Below are positions 31,630 to 38,675 of a stretch of DNA of 56,022 nt, piece after piece. A program made the position numbers and the translations under genes. Within the stretch, counting starts at the first letter, position 1; each line of letters starts with the position of its first letter. This DNA is from Alphaproteobacteria bacterium. GTDB lineage: Bacteria; Pseudomonadota; Alphaproteobacteria; ATCC43930; CGMCC-115725. The notes under the pieces were generated by a model. The model saw only the letters and a program-made list of their open reading frames with translations. It did not search any database and had not been told where the DNA came from. Location of the stretch: contig JAGWNF010000020.1 in the NCBI GenBank assembly GCA_028871455.1, positions 1 to 56,022 of the forward strand. Direction: 5' to 3'.

Positions 31630-31968
31630 TCAGGACCGCAGCAGCCTGCGCTTGTCCTCGAACTCGGCCTGGTCGATTTCCCCGCGCGCGAAACGTTGCT
31701 CGAGAATGTCGAGCGCCGCCCTGCCGCGATGGTCGGCATGGCCGAAGCCGCGCACCAGCCAGACAACCAGTGCGATGGTGCCGCCGACGAAAATCAGCAT
31801 CATCAGCGGGCCAAGCATCATCCCCGGAAACCAGCTCCAACCCCAACCGCCCCACATCGGTCCGTAGCCATAGCGCGGGCCGAAATCGGAGGCAGTTTGC
31901 GCCCCGGCGGGAAGCGTTGCGAACATCGCGGCGCCGGCGACGATGAGCGATCGAGCACGCGTGATCAT
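31630..31968 (-). CDS. Exported or membrane-anchored SHOCT-domain protein
   Basis: A 112-residue protein with a signal peptide (about 1-23, ending LPAGAQ), a Gly/Trp/Met-rich stretch, one membrane span (about 46-66, MMLIFVGGTIALVVWLV), and a C-terminal SHOCT motif (LDILEQRFARGEIDQAEFEDKRRLL). GGAGG five bases upstream fixes the ATG at 31968. Function is unknown. An FNR-type box lies 57 bases upstream. Confidence 0.85.
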   Translation of the reverse strand: MITRARSLIVAGAAMFATLPAGAQTASDFGPRYGYGPMWGGWGWSWFPGMMLGPLMMLIFVGGTIALVVWLVRGFGHADHRGRAALDILEQRFARGEIDQAEFEDKRRLLRS

Positions 31969-32025
31969 GCGAGCCTCCGTGACAGCGAAACGCACGAGGC
32001 TAACGGTGCCCGCCGTGTGCCGGCA

Positions 32026-32039
32026 TTGACCTGGATCAA
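32026..32039 (-). promoter_or_regulatory. FNR/FixK-type box upstream of the SHOCT-DsrE-OsmC unit
   Basis: TTGAC-CTGG-ATCAA differs by one base from TTGAT-N4-ATCAA. It lies 57 bases before the SHOCT gene's start. Since the motif is nearly palindromic it fits minus-strand control. Together with the box at 30472-30485 it suggests that this cluster responds to low oxygen or nitric oxide. Confidence 0.6.
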
Positions 32040-32053
32040 CTGCCGGTTCAGCC

Positions 32054-33148
32054 TCAGCCGATCTGGCGGGCGATGCGGGGACCCAAGAGATTGGCGACGG
32101 TCAGCGGCAGACGCTGCCACGTGCCGACCATCAGCCGGTATTTCGGATTGAGGGGATTGATCTCCGGCAGATCGTTCCGCGTCATCAGTCGGTACTGATA
32201 GCTCAGCGGTTCGGGTGCGAAACCCCAATAGGTCTTGTAGTCGAACGAGCCGGTGCCGCGCTTGCTGCGGCCGAAATCGAAGATGCGTAGGCCACGGTCC
32301 GCCGCGCGCCGCATCTGCGCCCAGTACATTAGATCATAGGCGTGGAACCGGCGCGCCGCCGGCACCGCGCCGCCATAATAGGGCAACACGCGATCTTTGA
32401 AGACGAAGGTCATGAGCGCAGCCGCCGGTCCCTCGGGTCCGGCGACGGTCGAGATTTCGACGGCATCGCCGAACGTGGCCTTGATGGCGGCGAAGAAGCG
32501 CCGTGGTAGCACCGGCGTGCCGAGGTTGCGCAGGCTCTCGGCGTAGATGCGGAAGAACGTCTCGACCGATGCGTCGACATCAGTGACGAGGCGTCGGTCG
32601 TCGATAGCCTTGCGCAGATCGGCCCGCTTCTTGCGCGGAATGGCCTTGAGATTATCCGCATCGGCGGCGGCGATCGGGCGCTCGAAACCGAAATAGAGAC
32701 CGTCTTTCGTGATCCAGCGGTCGCCAAGAGTCAGCGCCGACGCCTGGCGCATCTCGACGAATTCGACGCCCAGCCGCTCGCCCAGCCGCGCGGCGTCATT
32801 GGCCAGCGCCTGCGTCGCGGCGTCGTCGTCCGCCGCGATGCCGCCGCCGGTCGTGAATGCGGTCGAAATCAAGGCGTCGCCGAACAGCCGCGAGCGGAGA
32901 TGGATTAGCGGCAGGATGCCGACGATGCGGCCATTCCGCCAGGCGCAGTGATAATGCGCGCCATGGCCGAGCGTGTTGCCGATGACGCGGCGCCAGCCGA
33001 CGCGATGGAAAAACGTCGTCTGCGGCGAGCGAGCGACGAAATCCTCCCACGCCGCCTCGTCGCCGTCGGCCAGGGGCCGCACCTGCAGCGGCGAAGGGTG
33101 GCTGGCGAGGGGATCGATACGCCGCACGGCAGCGGAGTCGGGGCTCAC
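32054..33148 (-). CDS. FemAB-like GNAT protein (PEP-CTERM/XrtA-associated type)
   Basis: A 364-residue protein with two GNAT-like halves. The first contains TTFFHRVGWRRVI and GRIVGILPLIHLRSRLFG. The second contains PYYGGAVPAARRFHAYDLMYW and FDFGRSKRGTGSFDYKTYWGF, the signature of the FemAB group linked to exosortase/EPS loci. The C-terminus, NPLNPKYRLMVGTWQRLP, is typical. Its substrate is unknown. It overlaps the upstream glycosyltransferase gene, which belongs to the same kind of locus, but no exosortase is in the window. Confidence 0.85.
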   Translation of the reverse strand: MSPDSAAVRRIDPLASHPSPLQVRPLADGDEAAWEDFVARSPQTTFFHRVGWRRVIGNTLGHGAHYHCAWRNGRIVGILPLIHLRSRLFGDALISTAFTTGGGIAADDDAATQALANDAARLGERLGVEFVEMRQASALTLGDRWITKDGLYFGFERPIAAADADNLKAIPRKKRADLRKAIDDRRLVTDVDASVETFFRIYAESLRNLGTPVLPRRFFAAIKATFGDAVEISTVAGPEGPAAALMTFVFKDRVLPYYGGAVPAARRFHAYDLMYWAQMRRAADRGLRIFDFGRSKRGTGSFDYKTYWGFAPEPLSYQYRLMTRNDLPEINPLNPKYRLMVGTWQRLPLTVANLLGPRIARQIG

Positions 33149-34305
33149 AGCCGGCCCTCGAAGAGGCGGGCATAGCCGTCGACCATGCGCGCGAACGGAT
33201 ATTTGCCGCCGACATGAACGCGGTTGAGCCGGCCGACCGCGTGGCGACGACCGGCGTCGGCGACCAGCGCCGCAAGCGCGGTGGCGAGCATAGCCTCGCC
33301 GCGCGGCACAATGAAGGCGCGATTGGCGGGCGCAACCATGTGCTTGATGTCGCCGACGTCGACCGCGGCGATCGGCAAGCCTGCGGCCATCGCCTCGAGT
33401 ACCGTCATCGGCATCTGTTCGGTATCGGACGAAAGCGTGAAAATATCGAACGCTGCCATCGCCTGTTGCGGCTCGCGCACGGCGCCGAGGAAGCGCACGC
33501 GATCGGCGATGCCGAGCGCTTCGGCAAAAGCCTCGAGCACGGGCCGTTCGCGGCCTTCGCCGGCGATCACCAGCCGCGCGGTGGGCGCATCGAGGCGGGC
33601 GAACGCGGCCAGCAAACGGCCCAGGTTCTTTTCGGGCCGCAGCGGCGCCACCGTGCCGACGATGATCTCATCGTGGCGGCGCGCGAACAACGGCGGTTCG
33701 GGCGACGCAGGTGAGAACGCGCCGAGATCGACCCCGTTCGGCAGATAAATGACGCGTGACGCCGGCAGGTGCCAGCGACTGACGGCGATCTGCTCCAATG
33801 TGTGCGACGGCACCACGACGGCGTCGGCACGTGCCAGCGAGAGTCGGCGCAGCACACCGCGACGGCGCAGCGGCCGGTCGATCTCATCGGGTCCGAAACC
33901 GTCCTCGAAATGATAATGGCGCCGGCCGGCTAGCAACTGGTTGGCCATCGCCCATTCGATAGAACCCCAGTTGTAGGTCGCGAGCACGTCTGGCGCCGCG
34001 GCGCGGATCCGCCGCGCGTTAGCGCCGAGCCGGGCCAGCAGAGAGCCCTGCGGCGGCGCCTCCTCCACCGTGACGTCGACGCCCGAATCAAGCCGCTCAC
34101 GGCAGCTGAGGTCGTCGTTGAGGCTGATGATGGTGTGGCGGAAGCGCGATCCCAGGGCGTTGATGACGCGCGCCAGACGCACTTGAATGCCGCCGACGCC
34201 GAAACCGGGCAGGACATGCAGCACGTGGCGGGACGCCAGGCCGGATAGGGCGGCGCGAATACCGCCGGAAGCGTCCGGCGGTGGCATCGTCAGGGCTTCG
34301 ACCAT
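33145..34305 (-). CDS. Glycosyltransferase family 4 (XrtA-associated type)
   Basis: A 386-residue GT-B glycosyltransferase. The N-terminal acceptor domain begins VLHVLPGFGVGGIQVRLARVIN, and the donor domain has VGTVAPLRPEKNLGRLLAAF and SSDTEQMPMTVLEAMAAGLP (E-x7-E-like). It probably adds a sugar to an exopolysaccharide intermediate. The start at 34305 is a choice among several ATGs; 34287 is an alternative, and none has a clear ribosome site. A minus-strand terminator sits about 60 bases upstream. Confidence 0.85.
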   Translation of the reverse strand: MVEALTMPPPDASGGIRAALSGLASRHVLHVLPGFGVGGIQVRLARVINALGSRFRHTIISLNDDLSCRERLDSGVDVTVEEAPPQGSLLARLGANARRIRAAAPDVLATYNWGSIEWAMANQLLAGRRHYHFEDGFGPDEIDRPLRRRGVLRRLSLARADAVVVPSHTLEQIAVSRWHLPASRVIYLPNGVDLGAFSPASPEPPLFARRHDEIIVGTVAPLRPEKNLGRLLAAFARLDAPTARLVIAGEGRERPVLEAFAEALGIADRVRFLGAVREPQQAMAAFDIFTLSSDTEQMPMTVLEAMAAGLPIAAVDVGDIKHMVAPANRAFIVPRGEAMLATALAALVADAGRRHAVGRLNRVHVGGKYPFARMVDGYARLFEGRL

Positions 34306-34364
34306 GACCGAATGGTGCCGCGAAATGGCTAAAGAACCGATAGCGGCGCGCGCCGCAGGCGCGC

Positions 34365-34398
34365 AAAAAAAAACGGCGGATCCCTGCGGAACCGCCGT
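34365..34398 (-). terminator. Rho-independent terminator (minus strand)
   Basis: On the minus strand ACGGCGG, a 12-base loop and CCGCCGT form a hairpin followed by nine T residues (the A-run at 34365-34373). It ends transcription coming from the right, before the glycosyltransferase. No convincing minus-strand gene ends directly upstream of it. Confidence 0.75.
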
Positions 34399-34620
34399 CA
34401 AGTCGTCCGCCAACTGGTGTCTCGTCCGGGAGACATCGCGGGGGCGGAACCCTGCTTGTTTTTGACCAACGTCTTGGCCCGGACGGCCCGGTTGTGCGGA
34501 CCTGCTGTCGACGTTGCAAGGTGCGGGCCAGATCGCGAAAGCCGCGGAATCCCATGATTATTTGATCGGCGGCGTCCGCGTTTACAGGGTCGCCGTAAAG
34601 CCGGCCGACGCCGCGGGGAC
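34399..34620 (-). other. Gap between two minus-strand terminators; possible small RNA
   Basis: A 222-base interval lies between two intrinsic terminators of the same orientation. The downstream one would need its own transcript. A minus-strand frame at 34398-34622 exists but has no ribosome site and an Arg/Pro-rich, shadow-like composition. A noncoding RNA ending at the terminator at 34365 is the simplest reading, unproven. Confidence 0.3.
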
Positions 34621-34652
34621 AAAAAAAGAGTCCGGTTTGTGCCGGACTCTTT
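34621..34652 (-). terminator. Strong rho-independent terminator (minus strand)
   Basis: AAAGAGTCCGG and CCGGACTCTTT form an 11-bp stem with a 6-base loop. On the minus strand the stem is followed by TTTTTTT. It serves the small gene at 34763-35062. On the plus strand only a short T stretch follows. Confidence 0.85.
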
Positions 34653-34762
34653 CAGTTTGGGGGGCTGATCGCTCCGGCGTTGCCGGAGAAAAACAGCACA
34701 CGCCCAAATTCGCTCAGTATGGTTAAGAAAGGGTTTACGCTGGGGCGTAGTGGAGTGATGGA

Positions 34763-35062
34763 TCAGACCTCGCCGAGATACTTGCGCGCAAAGCGCAGCA
34801 GCTCGAGATCGCTAGTTTGCTTGGCGACCGTCTGGATTTCGTGGAAATAGGCGCGCAGTCCCGTCTGATCGATCCGGCACGACAACCAGCCGACGAATTG
34901 ATCGGGCGTTCGGACCCAGGCGGGCAGGGGATCCAGTGAGTTGTCGAACGGCAGGACGCTTTGCATGATGCGCCAGCGCCGTTGCGACAGGATCTCGGCT
35001 GGTTCGTCGCCGGCACCCGGCGTCCAACCGGGGCGCGCATAAGCATGCGTGCGGCGGACCAT
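34763..35062 (-). CDS. Conserved-looking hypothetical protein (99 aa)
   Basis: A soluble protein beginning MVRRTHAYARPGWTPGAGDEP. The core SVLPFDNSLDPLPAWVRTPDQF and the end ELLRFARKYLGEV look like a real folded product. The ribosome site GAGGAG is five bases before the second of two adjacent ATGs, so 35062 is preferred over 35065; the open frame to 35158 is AT-rich leader. A strong terminator follows. I do not recognise the family. Confidence 0.65.
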   Translation of the reverse strand: MVRRTHAYARPGWTPGAGDEPAEILSQRRWRIMQSVLPFDNSLDPLPAWVRTPDQFVGWLSCRIDQTGLRAYFHEIQTVAKQTSDLELLRFARKYLGEV

Positions 35063-35189
35063 CATCTCTCCTCGGGCTTCGTTCTTGTCGATTTCTTGAT
35101 TGCTAAAATAAATAAAATTGTTCGCTTCTGACAACCGTAAAATATCATTAAAATGCAAGTTAATAGAGTTAATTCCTCCGCTTTTGGTT

Positions 35190-35357
35190 AATCATCGCCG
35201 GATCGGTTTCGGAGACAAGGCCTTCGCCGATGCCGCGGCGGGCCGTGCACCGTATCCGATGCCGCAGTCCGAGATGGTGACGACAATCGCCGCGCTCGAG
35301 GCGCTGGTCAGGTCCGCGGCGACCGGCGCGATCGCGCCCGTTTCAGCAGCGCTCTGA
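35190..35357 (+). pseudogene. Gfo/Idh/MocA-type oxidoreductase C-terminal remnant
   Basis: In one frame the text RIGFGDKAFADAAAGRAPYP, then EMVTTIAALEALVRSAATG, resembles the end of Gfo/Idh/MocA dehydrogenases, where a region of the form AFADAVRxGRPP is followed by a final helix LEALxRSAxTG. It begins abruptly after an AT-rich stretch and has no N-terminal Rossmann domain. The resemblance is short, so this is tentative. Confidence 0.4.
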
Positions 35358-35472
35358 GCCTGGCGTTCTCGGCCAGCGCGACGTCGCGTTCGCGCTCGGC
35401 GCGCTTCAATCGCGCTTGAGTACGGACTAGCTCGCGTCGGAGCAATAGGCGGTAGCGGTCGGCCTGCGACAT
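35308..35472 (-). CDS. Small coiled-coil hypothetical protein (54 aa)
   Basis: From the ATG at 35472 the frame reads MSQADRYRLLLRRELVRTQA and continues as a highly charged helix (RLKRAERERDVALAEN, ARLRALLKRA) with heptad-like Leu spacing. It has no clear ribosome site and overlaps the Gfo/Idh-like remnant on the other strand. It may be a small basic protein or a chance frame in GC-rich DNA. Confidence 0.3.
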   Translation of the reverse strand: MSQADRYRLLLRRELVRTQARLKRAERERDVALAENARLRALLKRARSRRSPRT

Positions 35473-35707
35473 GGCGCCATCATCCGCTGGCTGGCCGGCC
35501 GTCGCCACAGCCGGCTGAAACTGTAAAATCGACCGACAAGCCATTGATTTTAACTACAGAATCTCGACGTTAAGCTTGTATTCATCGTGAAAATCCGGTT
35601 ACCGTCCTGCCAGATTTCATCGAACGCGAATCGCCAGAACGGCCGGCAGAACGCCGAATGCGCCGCCGCCGACGCGCGCACAACGGCTGCAGGAAACCGG
35701 GAAGCAA

Positions 35708-36460
35708 ATGTCGTCTCTGTCGCAACGCTTGAAGCAGCGCTATTTCGGCCGCTCCGTCCATCCTTATGGCGTGCTGCGGCAGCGAATCGAAGAGCTGCTG
35801 ACGCCCGACGCCACGCTGCTCGACGCCGGTTGCGGTCGCAGCGCGCCTACCCTGACGCACTTCCACGGCCGGGCGCGCCGTCTCGTCGGGGTCGACTGCG
35901 TAGCGTTCGCCGGCACGCCAAGCGGCGTTGAACTCCGCCAGCGCGACCTCGCCGACACCGGTGTCGCCGACGACGCGATCGATCTGATGTACAGCCAGGC
36001 GGTCCTCGAACATGTGACCGATCCCGACGCGATTTTCGCCGAAATCGCCCGCGCGCTGAAACCGGGCGGTCGCTACATCGGCCTGACCGCCAACAAGTGG
36101 GATTACGCCTCGGTAATGGCCCGCCTCATCCCCAATCGGCTCCATCCGTGGATCGTGCGCCACACCGAAGGCCGCGAAGAGCAAGATGTGTTTCCCACGG
36201 CCTATCGCGTCAACACGCGGCGCGCGGTCATGCGGTATGCCGCGCGCCACGGCCTCGAACTCGTCGAGTTTCGCTATCTCGGCCAGTATCCGAGCTATTT
36301 CATGTTCAACGGCGCGCTTTTTCTTTTTGCCACCGCCTACCAGAAGCTCATCGAACGGTGCGCGCCGCTGCGCTGTTTCCAGGGCTGGATCTTCTTCGTG
36401 CTGAGGAAGCCCCTCGCGCCGAACCTGTCTGCTCCCGCCGTATCCCGTCCGGCGGCCTGA
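35708..36460 (+). CDS. Class I SAM-dependent methyltransferase
   Basis: A 250-residue protein with the SAM-binding motif TLLDAGCGRSAPTL and the acidic VGVDC strand end. Further landmarks are DLMYSQAVLEHVTDPDAIFAEIARALKPGGRYIGLTANKW. It is a methyltransferase type 11-like protein whose substrate cannot be told. A hydrophobic stretch near 205-230 (YFMFNGALFLFATAYQ) may contact membrane. The frame ends just before the DUF4239 gene. Confidence 0.85.
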   Translation: MSSLSQRLKQRYFGRSVHPYGVLRQRIEELLTPDATLLDAGCGRSAPTLTHFHGRARRLVGVDCVAFAGTPSGVELRQRDLADTGVADDAIDLMYSQAVLEHVTDPDAIFAEIARALKPGGRYIGLTANKWDYASVMARLIPNRLHPWIVRHTEGREEQDVFPTAYRVNTRRAVMRYAARHGLELVEFRYLGQYPSYFMFNGALFLFATAYQKLIERCAPLRCFQGWIFFVLRKPLAPNLSAPAVSRPAA

Positions 36461-36525
36461 ACGCTTTTGCGCGGACGGTCGCTCGCGGTCTAAGCTTCCG
36501 CCGGTCCGTCGCGGGGGATAAGGCG

Positions 36526-37323
36526 TTGGATCTGTCGCTCATCGCTTCACGAGTTCCATTGCCGCTGCTCGGCGTACTGGTGGTCGGCGTCTGCGCCGGC
36601 ACCGCCGCGGCGGCGATGCTCGCAGTCCGTCGTTTCCGGCTGCACGATTTCTCGGAAGAGGTGCGGACCAACGCGCTCGGCGTGCTCGGCGCCGTGGCGA
36701 CCATCTACGGCCTGATCCTCGCGCTGTCGGCGGTGCAGGTCTGGCAGGATTACACCGATGCCGCCGACGCGGTAACGCGCGAGGCCACCGAGGCCGGCGA
36801 CCTCTATCGCGACGCCGCGGCCTATGGCGGCGCCGAGGGTCAACGGATCGAGGCGGCCGTGCGGGGCTACGTCCAATCGGTGGTTGCGCACGAATGGCCG
36901 CGCATGGCCGAGGGCACCAGCGCGTCGACCACCTGGGATCGCTACAATGAGTTACACCGTAGCGTCAGCGCGCTCGATCCACAAAATCCGCGGCAGGTCG
37001 TTTGGGCGATGCAGATGGTGCGTGGCGTCGAGGCCATCGCCGCCGCGCGCCGCGAGCGGCTCGATCAGGCGGCCAACGGCCTGCCGGGCCTTTACTGGAC
37101 GATCATCCTGCTCGGCACGCTGGTGACGATGCTCTATGGCGGGGCCCTGTTGCCTCGCCGCGCCAATATCCTGGTGATCTGCGGGCTGGCGACGGCGATG
37201 GGCATGGTGGTTTTCTTCATCATGGCGCTCGATCATCCGTTCTCGGGCTGGACCGCCATCACGCCCGATGCGATGCAGCGCACGCTCCTGAACATGACCG
37301 CCTACGGCGCCGCGCCGCGCTGA
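36526..37323 (+). CDS. DUF4239 membrane protein
   Basis: A 265-residue protein with N-terminal membrane helices (about 12-32 and 52-75), a soluble central region (EATEAGDLYRDAAAYG) and C-terminal helices (about 190-245). This is the bestrophin-like DUF4239 pattern. A TTG start at 36526 with GGGGG about eight bases upstream gives MDLSLIASRVPLPL. The in-frame text upstream lies inside the methyltransferase gene in another frame. Function is unknown. Confidence 0.75.
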   Translation: MDLSLIASRVPLPLLGVLVVGVCAGTAAAAMLAVRRFRLHDFSEEVRTNALGVLGAVATIYGLILALSAVQVWQDYTDAADAVTREATEAGDLYRDAAAYGGAEGQRIEAAVRGYVQSVVAHEWPRMAEGTSASTTWDRYNELHRSVSALDPQNPRQVVWAMQMVRGVEAIAAARRERLDQAANGLPGLYWTIILLGTLVTMLYGGALLPRRANILVICGLATAMGMVVFFIMALDHPFSGWTAITPDAMQRTLLNMTAYGAAPR

Positions 37324-37427
37324 CTTCGGGAACGGCAGTCACGAACCGCCGGCCTGATGCGGCAACGCAAGCCGCAGCGTGCTGCCACTAAAAGGATTGA
37401 CGACGGCGGCGGATCGCGCGGAAGGGC

Positions 37428-37706
37428 CTAGGCGGCGCGCCGGAGGCAGTCGAGTTCGATTTCGACAGTGGTGCCGCGGTTGAGGACGCTGGTGATCGAG
37501 AAGCGTCCGCCGAGCAGTTCGACCAGGTGCTTGGTCAGCGGCAGGCCCAGGCCGGTGCCCTGGTACTTGCGGGCGAATCGATTATCGAGCTGCTCGAATG
37601 GTGCCAGCGCCGCCGGAATGTCTTCCGCGGCCATGCCGATGCCGGTGTCGCGGACTTCGATCACCATAGCGTCTCGCCGGGCTGAAGAATCCGCCGGAGA
37701 TAGCTC
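37428..37706 (-). pseudogene. Sensor histidine kinase, C-terminal ATPase remnant
   Basis: The frame carries MVIEVRDTGIGMAAEDIP (N/G1 region), PFEQLDNRFARKYQGTGLGL (F/G2 boxes) and LTKHLVELLGG, the ATP-binding end of a DivJ/PleC-type kinase. The dimerisation domain with the catalytic His and the N-box are missing. The frame runs back only into a tRNA gene. A second short kinase-like tail (GSTLRLALPHQAGGS) is readable at about 37339-37385. The truncation point next to the tRNA 3' end suggests a past integration or deletion. Confidence 0.7.
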
Positions 37707-37730
37707 ACGGCCGAATCCGATGTGTAAGAC

Positions 37731-37806
37731 TGGTGAGCCCGGCGGGAGTCGAACCCGCGACCCCATGATTAAAAGTCATGTGCTCTACCGGCTGAGCTAC
37801 GGGCTC
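37731..37806 (-). tRNA. tRNA-Lys (anticodon TTT)
   Basis: A 76-base cloverleaf with encoded CCA. The acceptor stem GAGCCCG/CGGGCTC, D-arm GCTC...GAGC, anticodon stem ATGAC/TCAT region around loop CTTTTAA, and TTCGA T-loop with GCGGG/CCCGC stem are all present. The anticodon TTT reads lysine codons. It lies between a small lipoprotein gene and a truncated histidine kinase on the same strand. Confidence 0.95.
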
Positions 37807-37888
37807 GCGCAATTGTGCCGGACAATAGGCACGCGAGCGCGCGCCGGTCAACCCGCTGGCGATGTTGCGCCGTACGGACGCGCCACGC

Positions 37889-38053
37889 TCACTCGAGGAA
37901 GTGGATCGGCATCGTCCAGGAGCCGTAGTCGGCGCCATTGTCCGGCGACGCGACGTAGCTGACTCCGGAGCTTTGCTTCGGAGGATCGCTGGCGCAACCG
38001 ACAAGACCAAGGACCAAGGCGACGAGAACGACGAAGGTCAGCGACTTGGTCAT
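37889..38053 (-). CDS. Small lipoprotein (54 aa)
   Basis: From the ATG at 38053 the protein starts MTKSLTFVVLVALVLGLVGC. This is a lipoprotein signal peptide with lipobox LVGC (lipidated C20), followed by about 34 residues (ASDPPKQSSGVSY, YGSWTMPIHFLE). AAGG precedes the ATG at a suitable distance. Its function is unknown. Confidence 0.7.
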   Translation of the reverse strand: MTKSLTFVVLVALVLGLVGCASDPPKQSSGVSYVASPDNGADYGSWTMPIHFLE

Positions 38054-38153
38054 GACGCGCCTTCTGTTCGCAAGGGAAGAAGTCGCGACGATGCTATGGT
38101 GCGGGGCCTGTCGCGCCAATCGCTCGGACCCTTAAATCAAGGCCTTTTTTCAC

Positions 38154-38675
38154 CTAAACCGACGACCGTGATACCGGTAGATTCCGCCGCGGCGAGAGAC
38201 CGCGCTCCTCGACCCGAATCCGCCACGCCAGCAGTAACGCGTTGAGGATCGAGAAGATCAGCGCGATCCGCCAGGCGCCGAAGGCGAGCGGCAGCACGGC
38301 AATCTCGCCGGCGACGATCAGGTAATTGGGGTGGGCGACGAAGCGATAAGGCCCGCGCCGGACCATCGGCGTGCCCGGCAGGTCGTAGACGCGCGTCGTC
38401 CAGTACGGGCCGAGACTTCGGATGGTCCAGATGCGAAGCGCCTGGAGCACGACGAAAACGCCGAGCCAGAGCCAGTTGACGGGCGCGATCCACGGCACGA
38501 ACGCGAGCAGCGACACGAACCATGCCCCGTGCAAGGCGACGATCAGCGGATAATGGCCGGCGCCGATCTCGATCGCGCCGCGCGCGACGAGGGTGCGCGC
38601 ATTGCGCCGCGAATGCAGGAGCTCGGCGATCCGCGCCAACGCGACGAGCGCGATGATGACCGGCAGTGCGCTCAC
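38154..38675 (-). CDS. Isoprenylcysteine methyltransferase-family protein (SrsB/BpsB-like)
   Basis: A 173-residue membrane methyltransferase with several helices. RSLGPYWTTRVYDLPG and GPYRFVAHPNYLIVAGEIAVLPLAFGAW form the ICMT core that binds SAM. The GTG start overlaps the stop of the type III polyketide synthase (GTGA). In Streptomyces srsAB and Bacillus bpsAB the same pairing O-methylates alkylresorcinols or alkylpyrones, so that role is inferred here. Confidence 0.87.
   Translation of the reverse strand: MSALPVIIALVALARIAELLHSRRNARTLVARGAIEIGAGHYPLIVALHGAWFVSLLAFVPWIAPVNWLWLGVFVVLQALRIWTIRSLGPYWTTRVYDLPGTPMVRRGPYRFVAHPNYLIVAGEIAVLPLAFGAWRIALIFSILNALLLAWRIRVEERGLSPRRNLPVSRSSV

Noticed and set aside
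34398-34622. A 74-codon minus-strand gene between the terminators
   Set aside because: There is no ribosome site, the first half is Arg/Pro-rich, and no family match was seen. A noncoding interval is as likely.
34365-34652. A CRISPR or tandem-repeat array, suggested by the repeated hairpins
   Set aside because: The two hairpins differ in sequence and size and each has its own T-run. They are separate terminators. No regularly spaced repeats were seen anywhere in the window.
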